A DNA stretch of 15,796 nt from an uncultured bacterium (lineage in GTDB: Bacteria; Gemmatimonadota; Gemmatimonadetes; Longimicrobiales; RSA9), in the NCBI GenBank assembly GCA_937995995.1, contig CALKIP010000302.1, positions 1 through 15,796 on the forward strand, written 5' to 3'. The notes below the pieces were generated by a model. It worked only from the letters and a program-made list of their open reading frames with translations. It was not told where the DNA came from and did not search any database. Shown here in pieces: positions 6,905-15,138 of the stretch. How positions within the stretch are numbered: the first letter of the stretch is position 1; each line of letters starts with the position of its first letter. Position numbers and translations under genes: made by a program.

Positions 6905-7810
6905 CTACGCCCGGGCCTCGGCCCCCACCGGCGCTTCGGCGCTCGCCTCCCAGCCATCGACCACGGCAGCGGGGACGACACCACGGTAGACGACCTGTGC
7001 CGGCCCCTCGAGGCGCACCATACCGTCGTCGGCGAGTTCGATGCGGACATTGCCGCCACGCATGTGGACCGTCACCTCGTCGCTCTCGATCAGGCCGAGA
7101 CGCTTCGCGGCGGCGGCGACGGCGCTCGCACTGGAGCCGGAGGCCAGCGTCTCCCCTGCTCCGCGCTCCCAGATCCACGCCTCGAGGTCGGCCGGCCCGA
7201 TCCGTCGCGCGAACTGGACGTTGGTGCCGGCGGGGAACGCCGGGTGCGTGGCCAGGCGCGGCGCGCGACGCAGGAAGTCCTCGCGCTCGAGTGCATCCAC
7301 GAAAACGACGCAGTGGGGATTGCTCATCGATACCGGGTTCACCGTCGCGACCAGGCCGTCGCCCAGCTCCAGCTCGTACCCGAGCGCCTCACCCGGCTCA
7401 GGCGCAAACCCCACATCCTCGCCACGGAACGACGCGCGGCCGATGTCCACCACGATCTTCAGCGCGCCGCCCGGCTCCGCGCCCAGGACCTGCATGCGAA
7501 CGGCGTCGCGGATGAGCTGCACGGCGAAGGGCTCACCACCGACCAGCCCGCGGCCGTGCAGATAGGCGCCGAAGATGCGCAGGCCATTGCCACTCTTCTC
7601 CGCCTCCGTACCGTCCGGGTTGAAGATCCGCAGCCGGAACTCCGGTCCATCGAGTTCGGCCACGAGGATGCCGTCGGAGCCGGCGCCGAAGTGACGGTCG
7701 CAGATGCCACGGATCACAGCTGTGGAAAGCGGTCCGTCGACGTCGGCCGCGTCGACGACCAGGTAGTCGTTGCCCAGGGCCTGTCCCTTGGCGAAAGGCA
7801 GATCGGACAT
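6905..7810 (-). CDS. dapF: DapF-like epimerase family protein with both catalytic cysteines replaced by serine
   Basis: Homologue of diaminopimelate epimerase, which converts LL- to meso-DAP for lysine and peptidoglycan by a two-cysteine (two-base) mechanism. At 301 aa it is slightly longer than typical DapF (about 275). Both halves of the pseudo-symmetric fold are present. Substrate-binding motifs are kept: GNDY (13-16), FNPDG (63-67), NPHCVVF (164-170), GTNVQF (195-200) and ERGAGET (215-221). The two catalytic positions are serine: S73 in EKSGNG (codon AGT, 7592-7594) and S224 in LASGSS (codon TCC, 7139-7141). Start: ATG at 7810 with GGAG at 7817-7820, 6 nt upstream; this start puts S73 exactly at E. 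coli Cys73. A TTG at 7837 is possible but has no ribosome site. The fold assignment is firm; DAP epimerase activity is not. The gene stands alone, divergent from the endonuclease V gene. Confidence 0.88.
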   Translation of the reverse strand: MSDLPFAKGQALGNDYLVVDAADVDGPLSTAVIRGICDRHFGAGSDGILVAELDGPEFRLRIFNPDGTEAEKSGNGLRIFGAYLHGRGLVGGEPFAVQLIRDAVRMQVLGAEPGGALKIVVDIGRASFRGEDVGFAPEPGEALGYELELGDGLVATVNPVSMSNPHCVVFVDALEREDFLRRAPRLATHPAFPAGTNVQFARRIGPADLEAWIWERGAGETLASGSSASAVAAAAKRLGLIESDEVTVHMRGGNVRIELADDGMVRLEGPAQVVYRGVVPAAVVDGWEASAEAPVGAEARA

Positions 7811-8171
7811 CGTCGTCTCCAGTGGTTGTGTGTCCAACGAGCAAGGCTGAACGGTTCGGGGCTCACTGAGCGGCGCGTACGGGTTTGGAGCTCATCGAGC
7901 GGGGTTGAAGCTAGCCGGTACACGAATTGACGGGAAGGCCCGAGCATCCGAGGTTGGGCCGAGCACCCGCATACGCGGTGCGGCTGCGGCGCTGGACGGC
8001 AGAACCTGCCGGGCTTGGAGGCGTTCGGGCAGGATCGGCTCGAAATCGACCCGAGCGCTGCGATCGGCTCGGCCTCGGTCCGAATGATCCGTGCCGCAGC
8101 AACGAAAACAGAGCGCTGGCGCCGTGATTCGGCAACCCGGCCGCAGTGCACTCTGCCCGGAGCGTGGCCCC
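7811..8171. other. Divergent intergenic region dapF / endonuclease V
   Basis: 361 bp that must contain promoters for both divergent genes. It holds a degenerate direct repeat: 7853-7875 and 7882-7904 match at 18 of 23 positions (core GCTCA..GAGCGG, period 29), and a weaker third copy may begin near 7902. A TTGACG at 7927-7932 faces the plus strand, but no -10 lies at the right distance. No small gene or known RNA was recognised. Confidence 0.5.
8159..8162 (+). promoter_or_regulatory. Endonuclease V ribosome binding site
   Basis: GGAG located 9 nt before the GTG at 8172 and 15 nt before the in-frame GTG at 8178; it supports the 8172 start over the GTG at 8091, which would add 27 residues not expected in the family. 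Confidence 0.5.
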
Positions 8172-8870
8172 GTGAACGTGCAGCGCCTCCATCCCTGGAA
8201 CGTCTCGATCGACGATGCGCGCGAGCTCCAGCGCACACTGCGCGAGCGGATCGTCCTCGAGCCGCCACCCGATTTCTCGCCGCAACTCGTGACCGGCGCC
8301 GACCTGTCGATCCGCTGGAAGAGCGACCGGGGCTACGCCGCACTCGTGACGATCGAAGCCGGATCGCTCGAAACCCTAGAAGAGGCGACCGCGGCCGTCG
8401 ACGTCGAATTCCCCTACGTCCCCGGCTTCCTCTCCTTTCGCGAACTCCCTCCCCTCGCGGCAGCGTGGGAGCGTCTGCGCCGCAGGCCAGATGCGGTCAT
8501 CTTCGACGGTCAGGGCATCGCGCACCCGCGTCGCTTCGGCCTGGCGTGCCACGGCGGACTGCTCTTCGACGTGCCCTCGGTCGGCTGCGCCAAGTCGCTG
8601 CTCGTCGGCACGCACGGGCCGCTGGGCGAGGAACGCGGCTCGACCGCTGAGGTCGTGGTCGGCGATGAGGTGGTCGGGATGGCGGTCCGGATGCGCGACC
8701 GCGTCAAGCCGGTCTACGTCTCGCCTGGCCACCGCATGGATCTGCCGACCGCCGTCGAGCTGGTGCTGAGCGTGGGCGCGGGCTACCGCGAGCCCGAGAC
8801 GACACGCCGCAGCCACCGCCTGGCGAACGAGGCGCGGAAACGTGGCGAGGCGAAACGCCGTGGGCGGTGA
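8172..8870 (+). CDS. nfi: Endonuclease V (deoxyinosine 3'-endonuclease)
   Basis: DNA repair (or RNA-inosine) nuclease that cuts the second phosphodiester bond 3' of deoxyinosine. The protein has 232 aa, as usual for the family (E. coli Nfi 223). Catalytic acids align with Thermotoga D43/E89/D110: D44 in TGADLS, E91 in FLSFRE and D112 in FDGQGIAHPRR. The strand-separating wedge YVPG is at 82-85. The typical N-terminal LHPWNVS and the DVPSVGCAKSLLVG segment are also present. The C-terminal tail is basic (Arg/Lys-rich). The GTG start at 8172 is chosen from family length and the GGAG 9 nt upstream. It is the only plus-strand gene in the window; its stop is 2 bp from the stop of the convergent methyltransferase/MTHFR gene, leaving no room for a separate terminator. 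Confidence 0.95.
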   Translation: MNVQRLHPWNVSIDDARELQRTLRERIVLEPPPDFSPQLVTGADLSIRWKSDRGYAALVTIEAGSLETLEEATAAVDVEFPYVPGFLSFRELPPLAAAWERLRRRPDAVIFDGQGIAHPRRFGLACHGGLLFDVPSVGCAKSLLVGTHGPLGEERGSTAEVVVGDEVVGMAVRMRDRVKPVYVSPGHRMDLPTAVELVLSVGAGYREPETTRRSHRLANEARKRGEAKRRGR

Positions 8871-8872
8871 GT

Positions 8873-10750
8873 TCACCCCGCCGCCCCCGCCTCGACCAAC
8901 TCGATCCCCTCGACTCCACTCAGCACTTCCAGTGCGAGCGGTACGCGGCCGAAAGGCGCGCTGACCTGGATCCCTTGCACGTGGGGCCGCACGCGCTCGA
9001 ACGTCTCGCGTGCAATGGCGACGCCTTCCTGGAGCGCGTACTCCTTGCCGCGCTCGCTCGCGCGTCGCATCCGCTCGACCACTTCTGGCGGCACCACCAC
9101 GCCTGGGACTTCATTGGCCAGGAACTCGGCGTTGCGAGCGGAGACGAGCGGCCAGATCCCGGCGACGATCGGGATGCGGATCGCCCGGCGCTCGACCTCC
9201 TCGAGGAAGGACAGGAGTTGGTCGGCATCGAAGACCGGCTGTGTGATGGCGTATTCGGCGCCGGCCTCGACCTTCCAGTAGAAGCGGCTCAACTCGTGCT
9301 CGAGGTCGACGGAGCCGGGATTGACGCCCACGCCGATCGTGAAGCGCGTCGGCTCGCCGATCGGGTTGCCCCCGGGATCCAGCCCACGATTCAGGCGACC
9401 GACCAGGTTGGTCAGCCCGATCGAGTCGATGTCGAAGACGGCCGTCGCGTCCGGATACGGTCCCATCTTCGGAGGATCGCCGGTGACGAGGAGCAGGTTG
9501 CGCAGCCCGAGCGCGTGGGCACCGAGCAGATCGGAGAGCATCCCCAGCAGATTGCGGTCCCGGCAGGTATAGTGCACGACGGCCTCGACCTCGGCTGCCT
9601 GCTCGACGAGCACTGCCGTCGCGAGTGCGCCCATCCGCATCTGTGCGCGAGGTCCGTCGGGCACATTGACGGCGTCGACGCCGGCCTTGGCGAGGAGTCG
9701 CACGCCCTCCTGCATCCGGGCCGGATCGATCCCGCGCGGCGGCACGATCTCGACCGTGGTGACGAGCTCGCCCGCCGCCAGCTTGCGGCCCCAGCGCGAG
9801 CGCTCGGCGAGGGGCACCGTCGCGACCTCAGGCACATCTTCCTGGGGCGCCGCGCTCCGCACACTGACCCGTCCAGGCGAGAGCGCGTGCGCCGCATCCG
9901 CGATGCGGCGGATGTGCTCGGGTGTGGTGCCGCAGCACCCGCCGACGAATTTCGCACCGGCCCGGATCAGCCGTTGCGCGTACTTGCCCATGTAGTCGGG
10001 CGAGGCCATGTAGATCTTGCGGCCGTCGACGTCGCGAGGCAGCCCGGCATTCGGCTGTGCCGACAGCTTCGCGCGCGTGGCCGGCGCGACCTTCTCGATC
10101 GCCTCGAGCACACCGTGGGGGCCGACCGAGCAGTTGAAGCCGATCACGTCCGCGCCCCACTCGTCGAGCCGTGCAGCGCAGACGTCCGGCGCGGTGCCGT
10201 ACGCCGTATCGCCCTGCTCCTGCACCGTCATCTGGCAGACGACGGGGAGCTCACATACCTCTCGCACGGCCAGCAATGCCTGACGGATCTCCTCCAGGTG
10301 GCTGAACGTATCGAGGAGGAAGAAGTCCACACCGCCCTCGAGCAGCCCTTCGACCTGCTCGCGGAAGTAGTCCCGCGCCTCTTCGACCGAGGTCGGGCCG
10401 AACGGCTCGATGCGGATCCCGAGCGGCCCGACAGCGCCTCCGACCAGTGCGCGCCCGTTCGCCGCCGCCCGCGCCAGCTCCGCCGCCCGCGCATTGATCT
10501 CCCGGACCCGCTCCTCCAGACCGTGCGCCGCGAGCTTGACCCGGTTCGCGCCGAAGCTGTTCGTCTCGAGCAGCTCCGCACCGGCCTGGACGTACGCTCG
10601 GTGAACCTCCCTGACCAGCTCCGGGTCCTTGAGGTTCAGCTCGTCGTAGCAACGATTGATGAAGATGCCCTTATGGTAGAGCATCGTGCCCATCGCGCCG
10701 TCGAAGACGTGGGGGCGAGGGTCGGTGAGGAGGTCATGGAACCGGGACAT
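8873..10750 (-). CDS. Bifunctional homocysteine S-methyltransferase / methylenetetrahydrofolate reductase
   Basis: Fusion of 625 aa of the YitJ type. Residues 1 to about 290 form the Zn-dependent homocysteine methyltransferase barrel: VFDGAMGT (15-22), ETNSFGANR (62-70) and zinc cysteines C207 (FNCSVGP) and C272/C273 (GGCCGTT). After a linker of about 30 residues, residues 320-615 form the FAD enzyme MTHFR, which reduces 5,10-methylene-THF to 5-methyl-THF: VEIVPPRG with catalytic-type E334, HYTCRDRN (393-400) and LVTGDPP (421-427). The ATG at 10750 has only a weak GGGG at 10758-10761. It is the last gene of the metH unit, 17 bp after the four-helix-bundle gene, and would supply the methyl donor for MetH. 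The methyl donor used by its own first domain is not evident from sequence. Confidence 0.94.
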   Translation of the reverse strand: MSRFHDLLTDPRPHVFDGAMGTMLYHKGIFINRCYDELNLKDPELVREVHRAYVQAGAELLETNSFGANRVKLAAHGLEERVREINARAAELARAAANGRALVGGAVGPLGIRIEPFGPTSVEEARDYFREQVEGLLEGGVDFFLLDTFSHLEEIRQALLAVREVCELPVVCQMTVQEQGDTAYGTAPDVCAARLDEWGADVIGFNCSVGPHGVLEAIEKVAPATRAKLSAQPNAGLPRDVDGRKIYMASPDYMGKYAQRLIRAGAKFVGGCCGTTPEHIRRIADAAHALSPGRVSVRSAAPQEDVPEVATVPLAERSRWGRKLAAGELVTTVEIVPPRGIDPARMQEGVRLLAKAGVDAVNVPDGPRAQMRMGALATAVLVEQAAEVEAVVHYTCRDRNLLGMLSDLLGAHALGLRNLLLVTGDPPKMGPYPDATAVFDIDSIGLTNLVGRLNRGLDPGGNPIGEPTRFTIGVGVNPGSVDLEHELSRFYWKVEAGAEYAITQPVFDADQLLSFLEEVERRAIRIPIVAGIWPLVSARNAEFLANEVPGVVVPPEVVERMRRASERGKEYALQEGVAIARETFERVRPHVQGIQVSAPFGRVPLALEVLSGVEGIELVEAGAAG

Positions 10751-10767
10751 AGATCAACCCCACGCTT

Positions 10768-11178
10768 TCAATCTGCGCATTCTACCGTACGCTTACGCGT
10801 ACGCGTGCCCTTGCCCTGCTTTTCCATTGCCGCACCCAATCGAACGAGCATGGCGATGATCCCCGTTAACGATTGCTTGCTCGTGCGAAGGCTTTCCGCA
10901 TCCCCAAGATCGAGGGCGAGCAGGATGTCCAGCGCCGCCGTCGTTTCCGCTGCGGACCGCCGCGCGATCCGGTAGAACCGCGCCTTTTCCCGCCAGCGGT
11001 GTTCTCCGGCGCCTTCGGCGATGTTGAGCGGTACCGAGATCGCGGCGCGCTTGAGCTGGTCCAGGAGGCTGCCGTGCCCCGCCGGGACACTCGCGATGGC
11101 CGCGTGGACCTTTGCAACGGCCATGATGCTCTGTCGGTAGACCTGGAGGCGTTCGTGGTCTGGAGCACTAGTGTTCAT
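10768..11178 (-). CDS. Four-helix-bundle protein (23S rRNA IVP / S23 family)
   Basis: Small, mostly helical protein of 136 aa. The family signature QLKRAAISVPLNIAEGAG (41-58) and the following aromatic/basic helix with RFYRIARRSAAET identify the four-helix-bundle family first seen as the protein encoded in 23S rRNA intervening sequences; relatives include Avd of diversity-generating retroelements. Cellular function is unknown; relatives bind nucleic acid. ATG at 11178 has GAGG at 11185-11188, 6 nt upstream; a longer in-frame extension upstream to 11475 would run into metH and is repeat-derived. The C-terminal tail (residues 123-132, KGTRTRKRTV) is encoded by the left inverted repeat. The gene sits between metH and its MTHFR partner as an apparent insertion. 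No reverse transcriptase or rRNA is nearby. Confidence 0.88.
   Translation of the reverse strand: MNTSAPDHERLQVYRQSIMAVAKVHAAIASVPAGHGSLLDQLKRAAISVPLNIAEGAGEHRWREKARFYRIARRSAAETTAALDILLALDLGDAESLRTSKQSLTGIIAMLVRLGAAMEKQGKGTRTRKRTVECAD
10785..10810 (+). repeat. Left inverted repeat of the four-helix-bundle element
   Basis: 26 bp beginning CCGTACGCTTACGC and ending GCGTGCCC. It matches the reverse complement of 11213-11238 at 24 of 26 positions. It is built of GCGTAN hexamers and overlaps the last codons of the four-helix-bundle gene. Confidence 0.85.
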
Positions 11179-11212
11179 GGCTGACCTCGAAGGAGCGCTA
11201 ATTGAGGGGCAC

Positions 11213-11238
11213 GGGCACGCGTATGCGTAAGCGTACGC
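11213..11238 (-). repeat. Right inverted repeat of the four-helix-bundle element
   Basis: 26 bp beginning GGGCACGCGTATGCG, with consecutive hexamers GCGTAT, GCGTAA, GCGTAC (a fourth GCGTAC continues outside, to 11242). It is the inverted partner of 10785-10810 with two mismatches. It lies 34 bp before the start codon of the enclosed gene. Confidence 0.85.
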
Positions 11239-11300
11239 GTACGGGTGACGGCGCGGCCATAGCCATGTGCGCCATCCCCTCCCCCGCCCCCGCGCTCGCC

Positions 11301-14300
11301 CTAAACCGCACTGAAATACTTCGCCTCCGGATGGTGCACCACGATCGCTGCCGTGGCCAATTCCGGGACCAGCGCACCGGCCTCGGTCAGCTCCATCCCC
11401 AACTTCTCGCGGGCCGGCAGCAGCTTGAACACCAGCTCGTGCTGCCGGTGGTCGGGGCACGCGGGGTAGCCCCATGAGTAGCGGAGCCCGCGGTCGCCCG
11501 GGATGCCGAGTTCCTTGCGCATGAGGCGGTGGACGTATTCGGCCGCGGCCTCGGCCAGGCGCACGCCGAAGCCGTGCAGATAGTAGCCTTCGCCGTAGTC
11601 GCCGGCCTGCATCATCGCGTTCGAGCGCTCGAGCAGCTCATCGCCGACAGAGACGAGGGTGAAGCCGGCCACATCCTTCCGCCCGCTGGAGGCGGGTGCG
11701 AAATAGTCCGCCAGGCAAAGGCCATCGCGGTCCTGCTGGCGCGGGAAGGCGAAGCGGGCGATCTCGACCTCGGGTGAGTCGGGGTCGAAGATGACGACGT
11801 CGTCGCCCTCGGCCACGGCCGGGAAGAAGCCGTAGGCCGCACGCACACGGACCTCGGCGCCGGCGAGCGTCTGCTGCCGGTAGCGCTTGAGCCGCGGCTC
11901 GAACTCCTCCTTCACCAGTCGCTCCCACTGCTCGCCCTTGGCGTTCTTCGCGCCCCAATGCAGGCGGTAGAGCGTGTTCAGGTCGATGTAGCGGAAGAGA
12001 TCGGCGAGGGGGAGCCGCTCGAGCACCTTCACGCCGAAGAAGGGCGCGGTGGGGATCTCGACGTCACGCGACGGGCCGCTCACCGTACGCCTGGCGTGCA
12101 GCGCCTTCGCCTTCGCCTCGAGCGCCGCACGCTTCGCCACGCCCTCCAGGATCTCCTCGTTGCGGCGCCTCACGAAGGCCGCACGGCGCTCCGGATCGAC
12201 CAGCGCCTCGACCGTGGAGAGCCCCTCGAAGGCATCCTTGCAGTAGAACACACCCGGCGCATAGAGGTCGCCCACGGACGGACCAACTCCGGAGCCGTTG
12301 CCGCCGGTGGCGCCGGCTCCGCTGCCGCCACCGGCACCCGGGGATCCGCCACCCCTCGCGCTCGCCCCATTCACGAACGCCGCCGAGCGCACGAACGACG
12401 GATTGATCGCCGCCCCACCACAGAGCACCGGAAACTCCAGCCCACGTGCGTTCAGTTCCTGCACGACGAGCGGCATCTGCTTCGACGTCGAGACGAGGAG
12501 CGCGCTGAGCCCGATCGCATCGGCGTCCACCTCGACCGCCTTCTCGACGATGTCGTTGACCGGGACCTGCTTGCCGAGGTCGTAGACGGTGTAGCCGTTG
12601 TTCTCGAGGATCGTGTGGACCAGGTTCTTGCCGATGTCGTGCACATCGCCGAAGACGGTGGCCAGGACGACCTTCCCCTTGCTCTGCCCCTCGACCTTCT
12701 CCAGGTACGTCTCGACCCGAGCGACCGCTCGCTTCATCACCTCCGCCGACTGGAGCACGAACGGCAGGATCAACTCGCCGGCGCCGAATTTGTCGCCGAC
12801 TTCCTTCATGGCGGGGAGGAGGACGTTGTTGAGGACGTCGACACCGGCGAGGTGGAGCGCTTCGCGCTCGGGGCGGGCGTTGGCGCGAGCGCGGGGGGTG
12901 GTCGACCCAGCCTCCGACGGTGGGGTCTCATCCTCGACGGCCGAGTCGACTCCCTCGCGCTCGCCCTCGCCCGATCCTTTCGCGCGCCGAAGCACCGCCT
13001 CGTCCACCAACTCCTCGATCCCGTCCCTCTTCCTGTGCAGGATCTTCCAGTGGATCGCCTCGTCGGGCGTCATCTCCGCCGTGGGATCCACGGTCTCGTC
13101 CTCCTCGACCGAGTTCTCCTCGAAGAAGGCGATGAAGCGCTCGAGCGCGTCGTCGCGGCGGGCGAAGATCAGGTCGTCGGCCAGGGCGCGCTGGTCCTCG
13201 GGGATCTCGGCGTACGGCTTGACGTGCGACGGGTTGACGATCGCCATGTCGAGGCCGGCCTCCACGCAGTGGTGCAGGAAGACCGAGTTCAGCACCGCTC
13301 GCGCGTGCTTCGCCAGCCCGAAGGAGACGTTGGAGACGCCGAGCGTCGTCAACACGCCGGGAAGCTCCGCCTTGATGCGACGGATCCCCTCGATCGTCTC
13401 CACCGCGCTGCGCCGATACTCCGCCTCACCCGTCGCCAGCGTGAAGGTCAGGTCGTCGAAGATCAACGCATCCGGCGGCAGGCCGTACTCGCCACAGACG
13501 ATCTCGGCAATGCGACGGGCGACCTCGACCTTGCGCTCGGCCGTGCGCGCCATCCCCTCCTCGTCGATCGTGAGTGCGACGACGGCGGCGCCGTGCTCGA
13601 CGGCCAGCGGGAGGACGGCGTCGATCCGGGCACGGCCATTCTCGAGGTGGACCGAGTTGACGACCGCGCGACCCGGGTACTGCTCGAGCGCCGCACGCAC
13701 GACGTCGGCCTCCGTCGTATCGATCTGGAGCGGCGCCTCGACGCCCTGGGCCAGAAGCTTGACGAGCCGGCGCATCTGGTCCGCCTCGTCCTGCCGCTCG
13801 GTGAGCGCGACGCAGATGTCGAGGAGGTGTGCGCCGCCCTCGACCTGCTCACGTGCGACGTCGAGCACGCCGTCGTAGTCGTCCTCGAGGAGAAGTTGCT
13901 TGACCCTGCGCGAGCCCTGGGCGTTGACGCGCTCTCCGATCAGCGTGGGCGCGGGCTCCTGGACCAGATCCGTCGCCGTCATCGCACTGGCGACGCGGGC
14001 CACACGCGGCGCGCCCGGCCAGCGGAGGCGGGCTTCTCGCACGGCGCTGGCTTCCCACGCCAGGGCACGGGCAGGCACGCGCCCCCAGACGCGCTCGACG
14101 ACGGCCTTGATGTGCTCCGGCGTCGTGCCACAGCACCCGCCCACGATGTTGACGCCAAATCGCGCGACGAACTCCTCGTGCGCCTCGGCGAGTTCTTCGG
14201 GGGTGAGCGGGTAGACGGCGGTGCCGCCCTCGTTGTGCGGGATGCCGGCGTTGGGGATGACGCTGATCGGGAGTGGCGAATTCTCGCAGAGCCAGCGGAC

Positions 14301-15023
14301 GGGCTGGCGCATGTGCTCGGGGCCGGTCGAGCAGTTTAGGCCGATCGCGTCGACGCCGAGCGCCTCGAGAATTGTCGCCGCGGCGGAGATATCGGTGCCG
14401 AGGAGCATCCGTCCGGAGGTGTCGAGGGTGACCTGCGCCTGGATCGGGACGTGGCGGCCGGTCCGGGCGAAGGCGCGCCGGACCCCGGCGACCTGGGCCT
14501 TGACCTCGAGGATATCCTGGCTGGTCTCGATCAGGAGTACGTCGACGCCACCCTCGATGAGCCCCTCGGCCTGCTCGCGGAAGACATCGGCGAGTTCCGC
14601 GTAGGTCACGCTCCCGAGGGTCGGGTCCGAGGTACTCGGTAGAAACCCGCTCGGGCCGATGCTTCCGGCCACGAAACGTGGCCGCTCGGGCGTCGAGAAC
14701 CGGTCCGCTGCGCGCCGCGCCACCTCCGCCGCCACTCGGTTCAGTTCGACGATCCGATCCTCGAGGCCGTACTCGCGCATGGTGAGGCGGTTGGCGCGGA
14801 AGGTGTTCGTCTCGACGACGTCGCAGCCGACCTCGAGAAAGGAGGCGTGGACGGCCTCGACCACGTCCGGGCGCGAGAGCACGAGGTGGTCGTTACACCC
14901 CTCGAGCGCGGGGCCGCCGAAATCCTCGGCTGTCAGCTCCATGACCTGAAGGCTCGTCCCCATCGCTCCGTCGTAGACGAGGACGCGTTCCTTCAGGATC
15001 TCGAGGTAACGGTGTTGCGACAT
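11301..15023 (-). CDS. metH: Cobalamin-dependent methionine synthase
   Basis: Transfers the methyl group of 5-methyl-THF through cobalamin to homocysteine. The 1240 aa carry all four modules. The homocysteine barrel (1-320) has zinc cysteines C231 and C297/C298. The pterin-binding barrel (about 355-640) includes LIGERVNAQGSRR. The B12 cap and Rossmann domains (about 655-935) carry DVHDIG at 793-798, where H795 is the lower cobalt ligand. The SAM-dependent reactivation domain (about 985-1240) carries R1181-YSW-GYPACPDH. Two low-complexity inserts stand out: an acidic/Ser/Pro linker at about 680-718 and a Gly-rich loop at about 887-918 inside the B12 domain. Start: ATG at 15023, GAGG at 15029-15032, 5 nt upstream; upstream in-frame sequence is untranslated leader. 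It is preceded by a SAM-II-like attenuator and followed by the four-helix-bundle and methyltransferase/MTHFR genes. Confidence 0.96.
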   Translation of the reverse strand: MSQHRYLEILKERVLVYDGAMGTSLQVMELTAEDFGGPALEGCNDHLVLSRPDVVEAVHASFLEVGCDVVETNTFRANRLTMREYGLEDRIVELNRVAAEVARRAADRFSTPERPRFVAGSIGPSGFLPSTSDPTLGSVTYAELADVFREQAEGLIEGGVDVLLIETSQDILEVKAQVAGVRRAFARTGRHVPIQAQVTLDTSGRMLLGTDISAAATILEALGVDAIGLNCSTGPEHMRQPVRWLCENSPLPISVIPNAGIPHNEGGTAVYPLTPEELAEAHEEFVARFGVNIVGGCCGTTPEHIKAVVERVWGRVPARALAWEASAVREARLRWPGAPRVARVASAMTATDLVQEPAPTLIGERVNAQGSRRVKQLLLEDDYDGVLDVAREQVEGGAHLLDICVALTERQDEADQMRRLVKLLAQGVEAPLQIDTTEADVVRAALEQYPGRAVVNSVHLENGRARIDAVLPLAVEHGAAVVALTIDEEGMARTAERKVEVARRIAEIVCGEYGLPPDALIFDDLTFTLATGEAEYRRSAVETIEGIRRIKAELPGVLTTLGVSNVSFGLAKHARAVLNSVFLHHCVEAGLDMAIVNPSHVKPYAEIPEDQRALADDLIFARRDDALERFIAFFEENSVEEDETVDPTAEMTPDEAIHWKILHRKRDGIEELVDEAVLRRAKGSGEGEREGVDSAVEDETPPSEAGSTTPRARANARPEREALHLAGVDVLNNVLLPAMKEVGDKFGAGELILPFVLQSAEVMKRAVARVETYLEKVEGQSKGKVVLATVFGDVHDIGKNLVHTILENNGYTVYDLGKQVPVNDIVEKAVEVDADAIGLSALLVSTSKQMPLVVQELNARGLEFPVLCGGAAINPSFVRSAAFVNGASARGGGSPGAGGGSGAGATGGNGSGVGPSVGDLYAPGVFYCKDAFEGLSTVEALVDPERRAAFVRRRNEEILEGVAKRAALEAKAKALHARRTVSGPSRDVEIPTAPFFGVKVLERLPLADLFRYIDLNTLYRLHWGAKNAKGEQWERLVKEEFEPRLKRYRQQTLAGAEVRVRAAYGFFPAVAEGDDVVIFDPDSPEVEIARFAFPRQQDRDGLCLADYFAPASSGRKDVAGFTLVSVGDELLERSNAMMQAGDYGEGYYLHGFGVRLAEAAAEYVHRLMRKELGIPGDRGLRYSWGYPACPDHRQHELVFKLLPAREKLGMELTEAGALVPELATAAIVVHHPEAKYFSAV
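12270..12365 (-). other. Gly-rich low-complexity insertion within the MetH B12 domain
   Basis: Encodes MetH residues about 887-918, almost entirely Gly, Ala and Ser. It lies between the conserved LCGGAAINPSFVRSAAFVNG strand/helix and GDLYAPGVFYCKDAF, where canonical MetH has only a short turn. Confidence 0.65.
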
Positions 15024-15138
15024 ATTGGCCTCACTCGCCGCCGTTCTCCGACCGTTCCATGCATCTGCGTTCGCCCACGCGGCCGGCGCCCTGGTCAACC
15101 CACGGCCAATCGCTCGCGCACGCGCTCGCCCAGAACAC

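Noticed and set aside
5257..7059. Extended version of the lipoprotein amidohydrolase starting at 7059
   Set aside because: The extension reads through the dapF end and a hairpin and would bury the lipobox signal; GGGAG precedes the ATG at 6693.
8867..10975. 702-codon plus-strand frame opposite the methyltransferase/MTHFR gene
   Set aside because: Same shadow effect; it also crosses the intergenic junction and carries no recognisable domain.
10768..11475. 235-codon version of the four-helix-bundle gene
   Set aside because: The extension overlaps the metH 3' end in another frame and includes a YAYAYAYA string made by the hexamer repeat.
11958..14339. 793-codon plus-strand frame opposite metH
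   Set aside because: Antisense to a clearly functional MetH; its length is explained by GC-rich codon structure.
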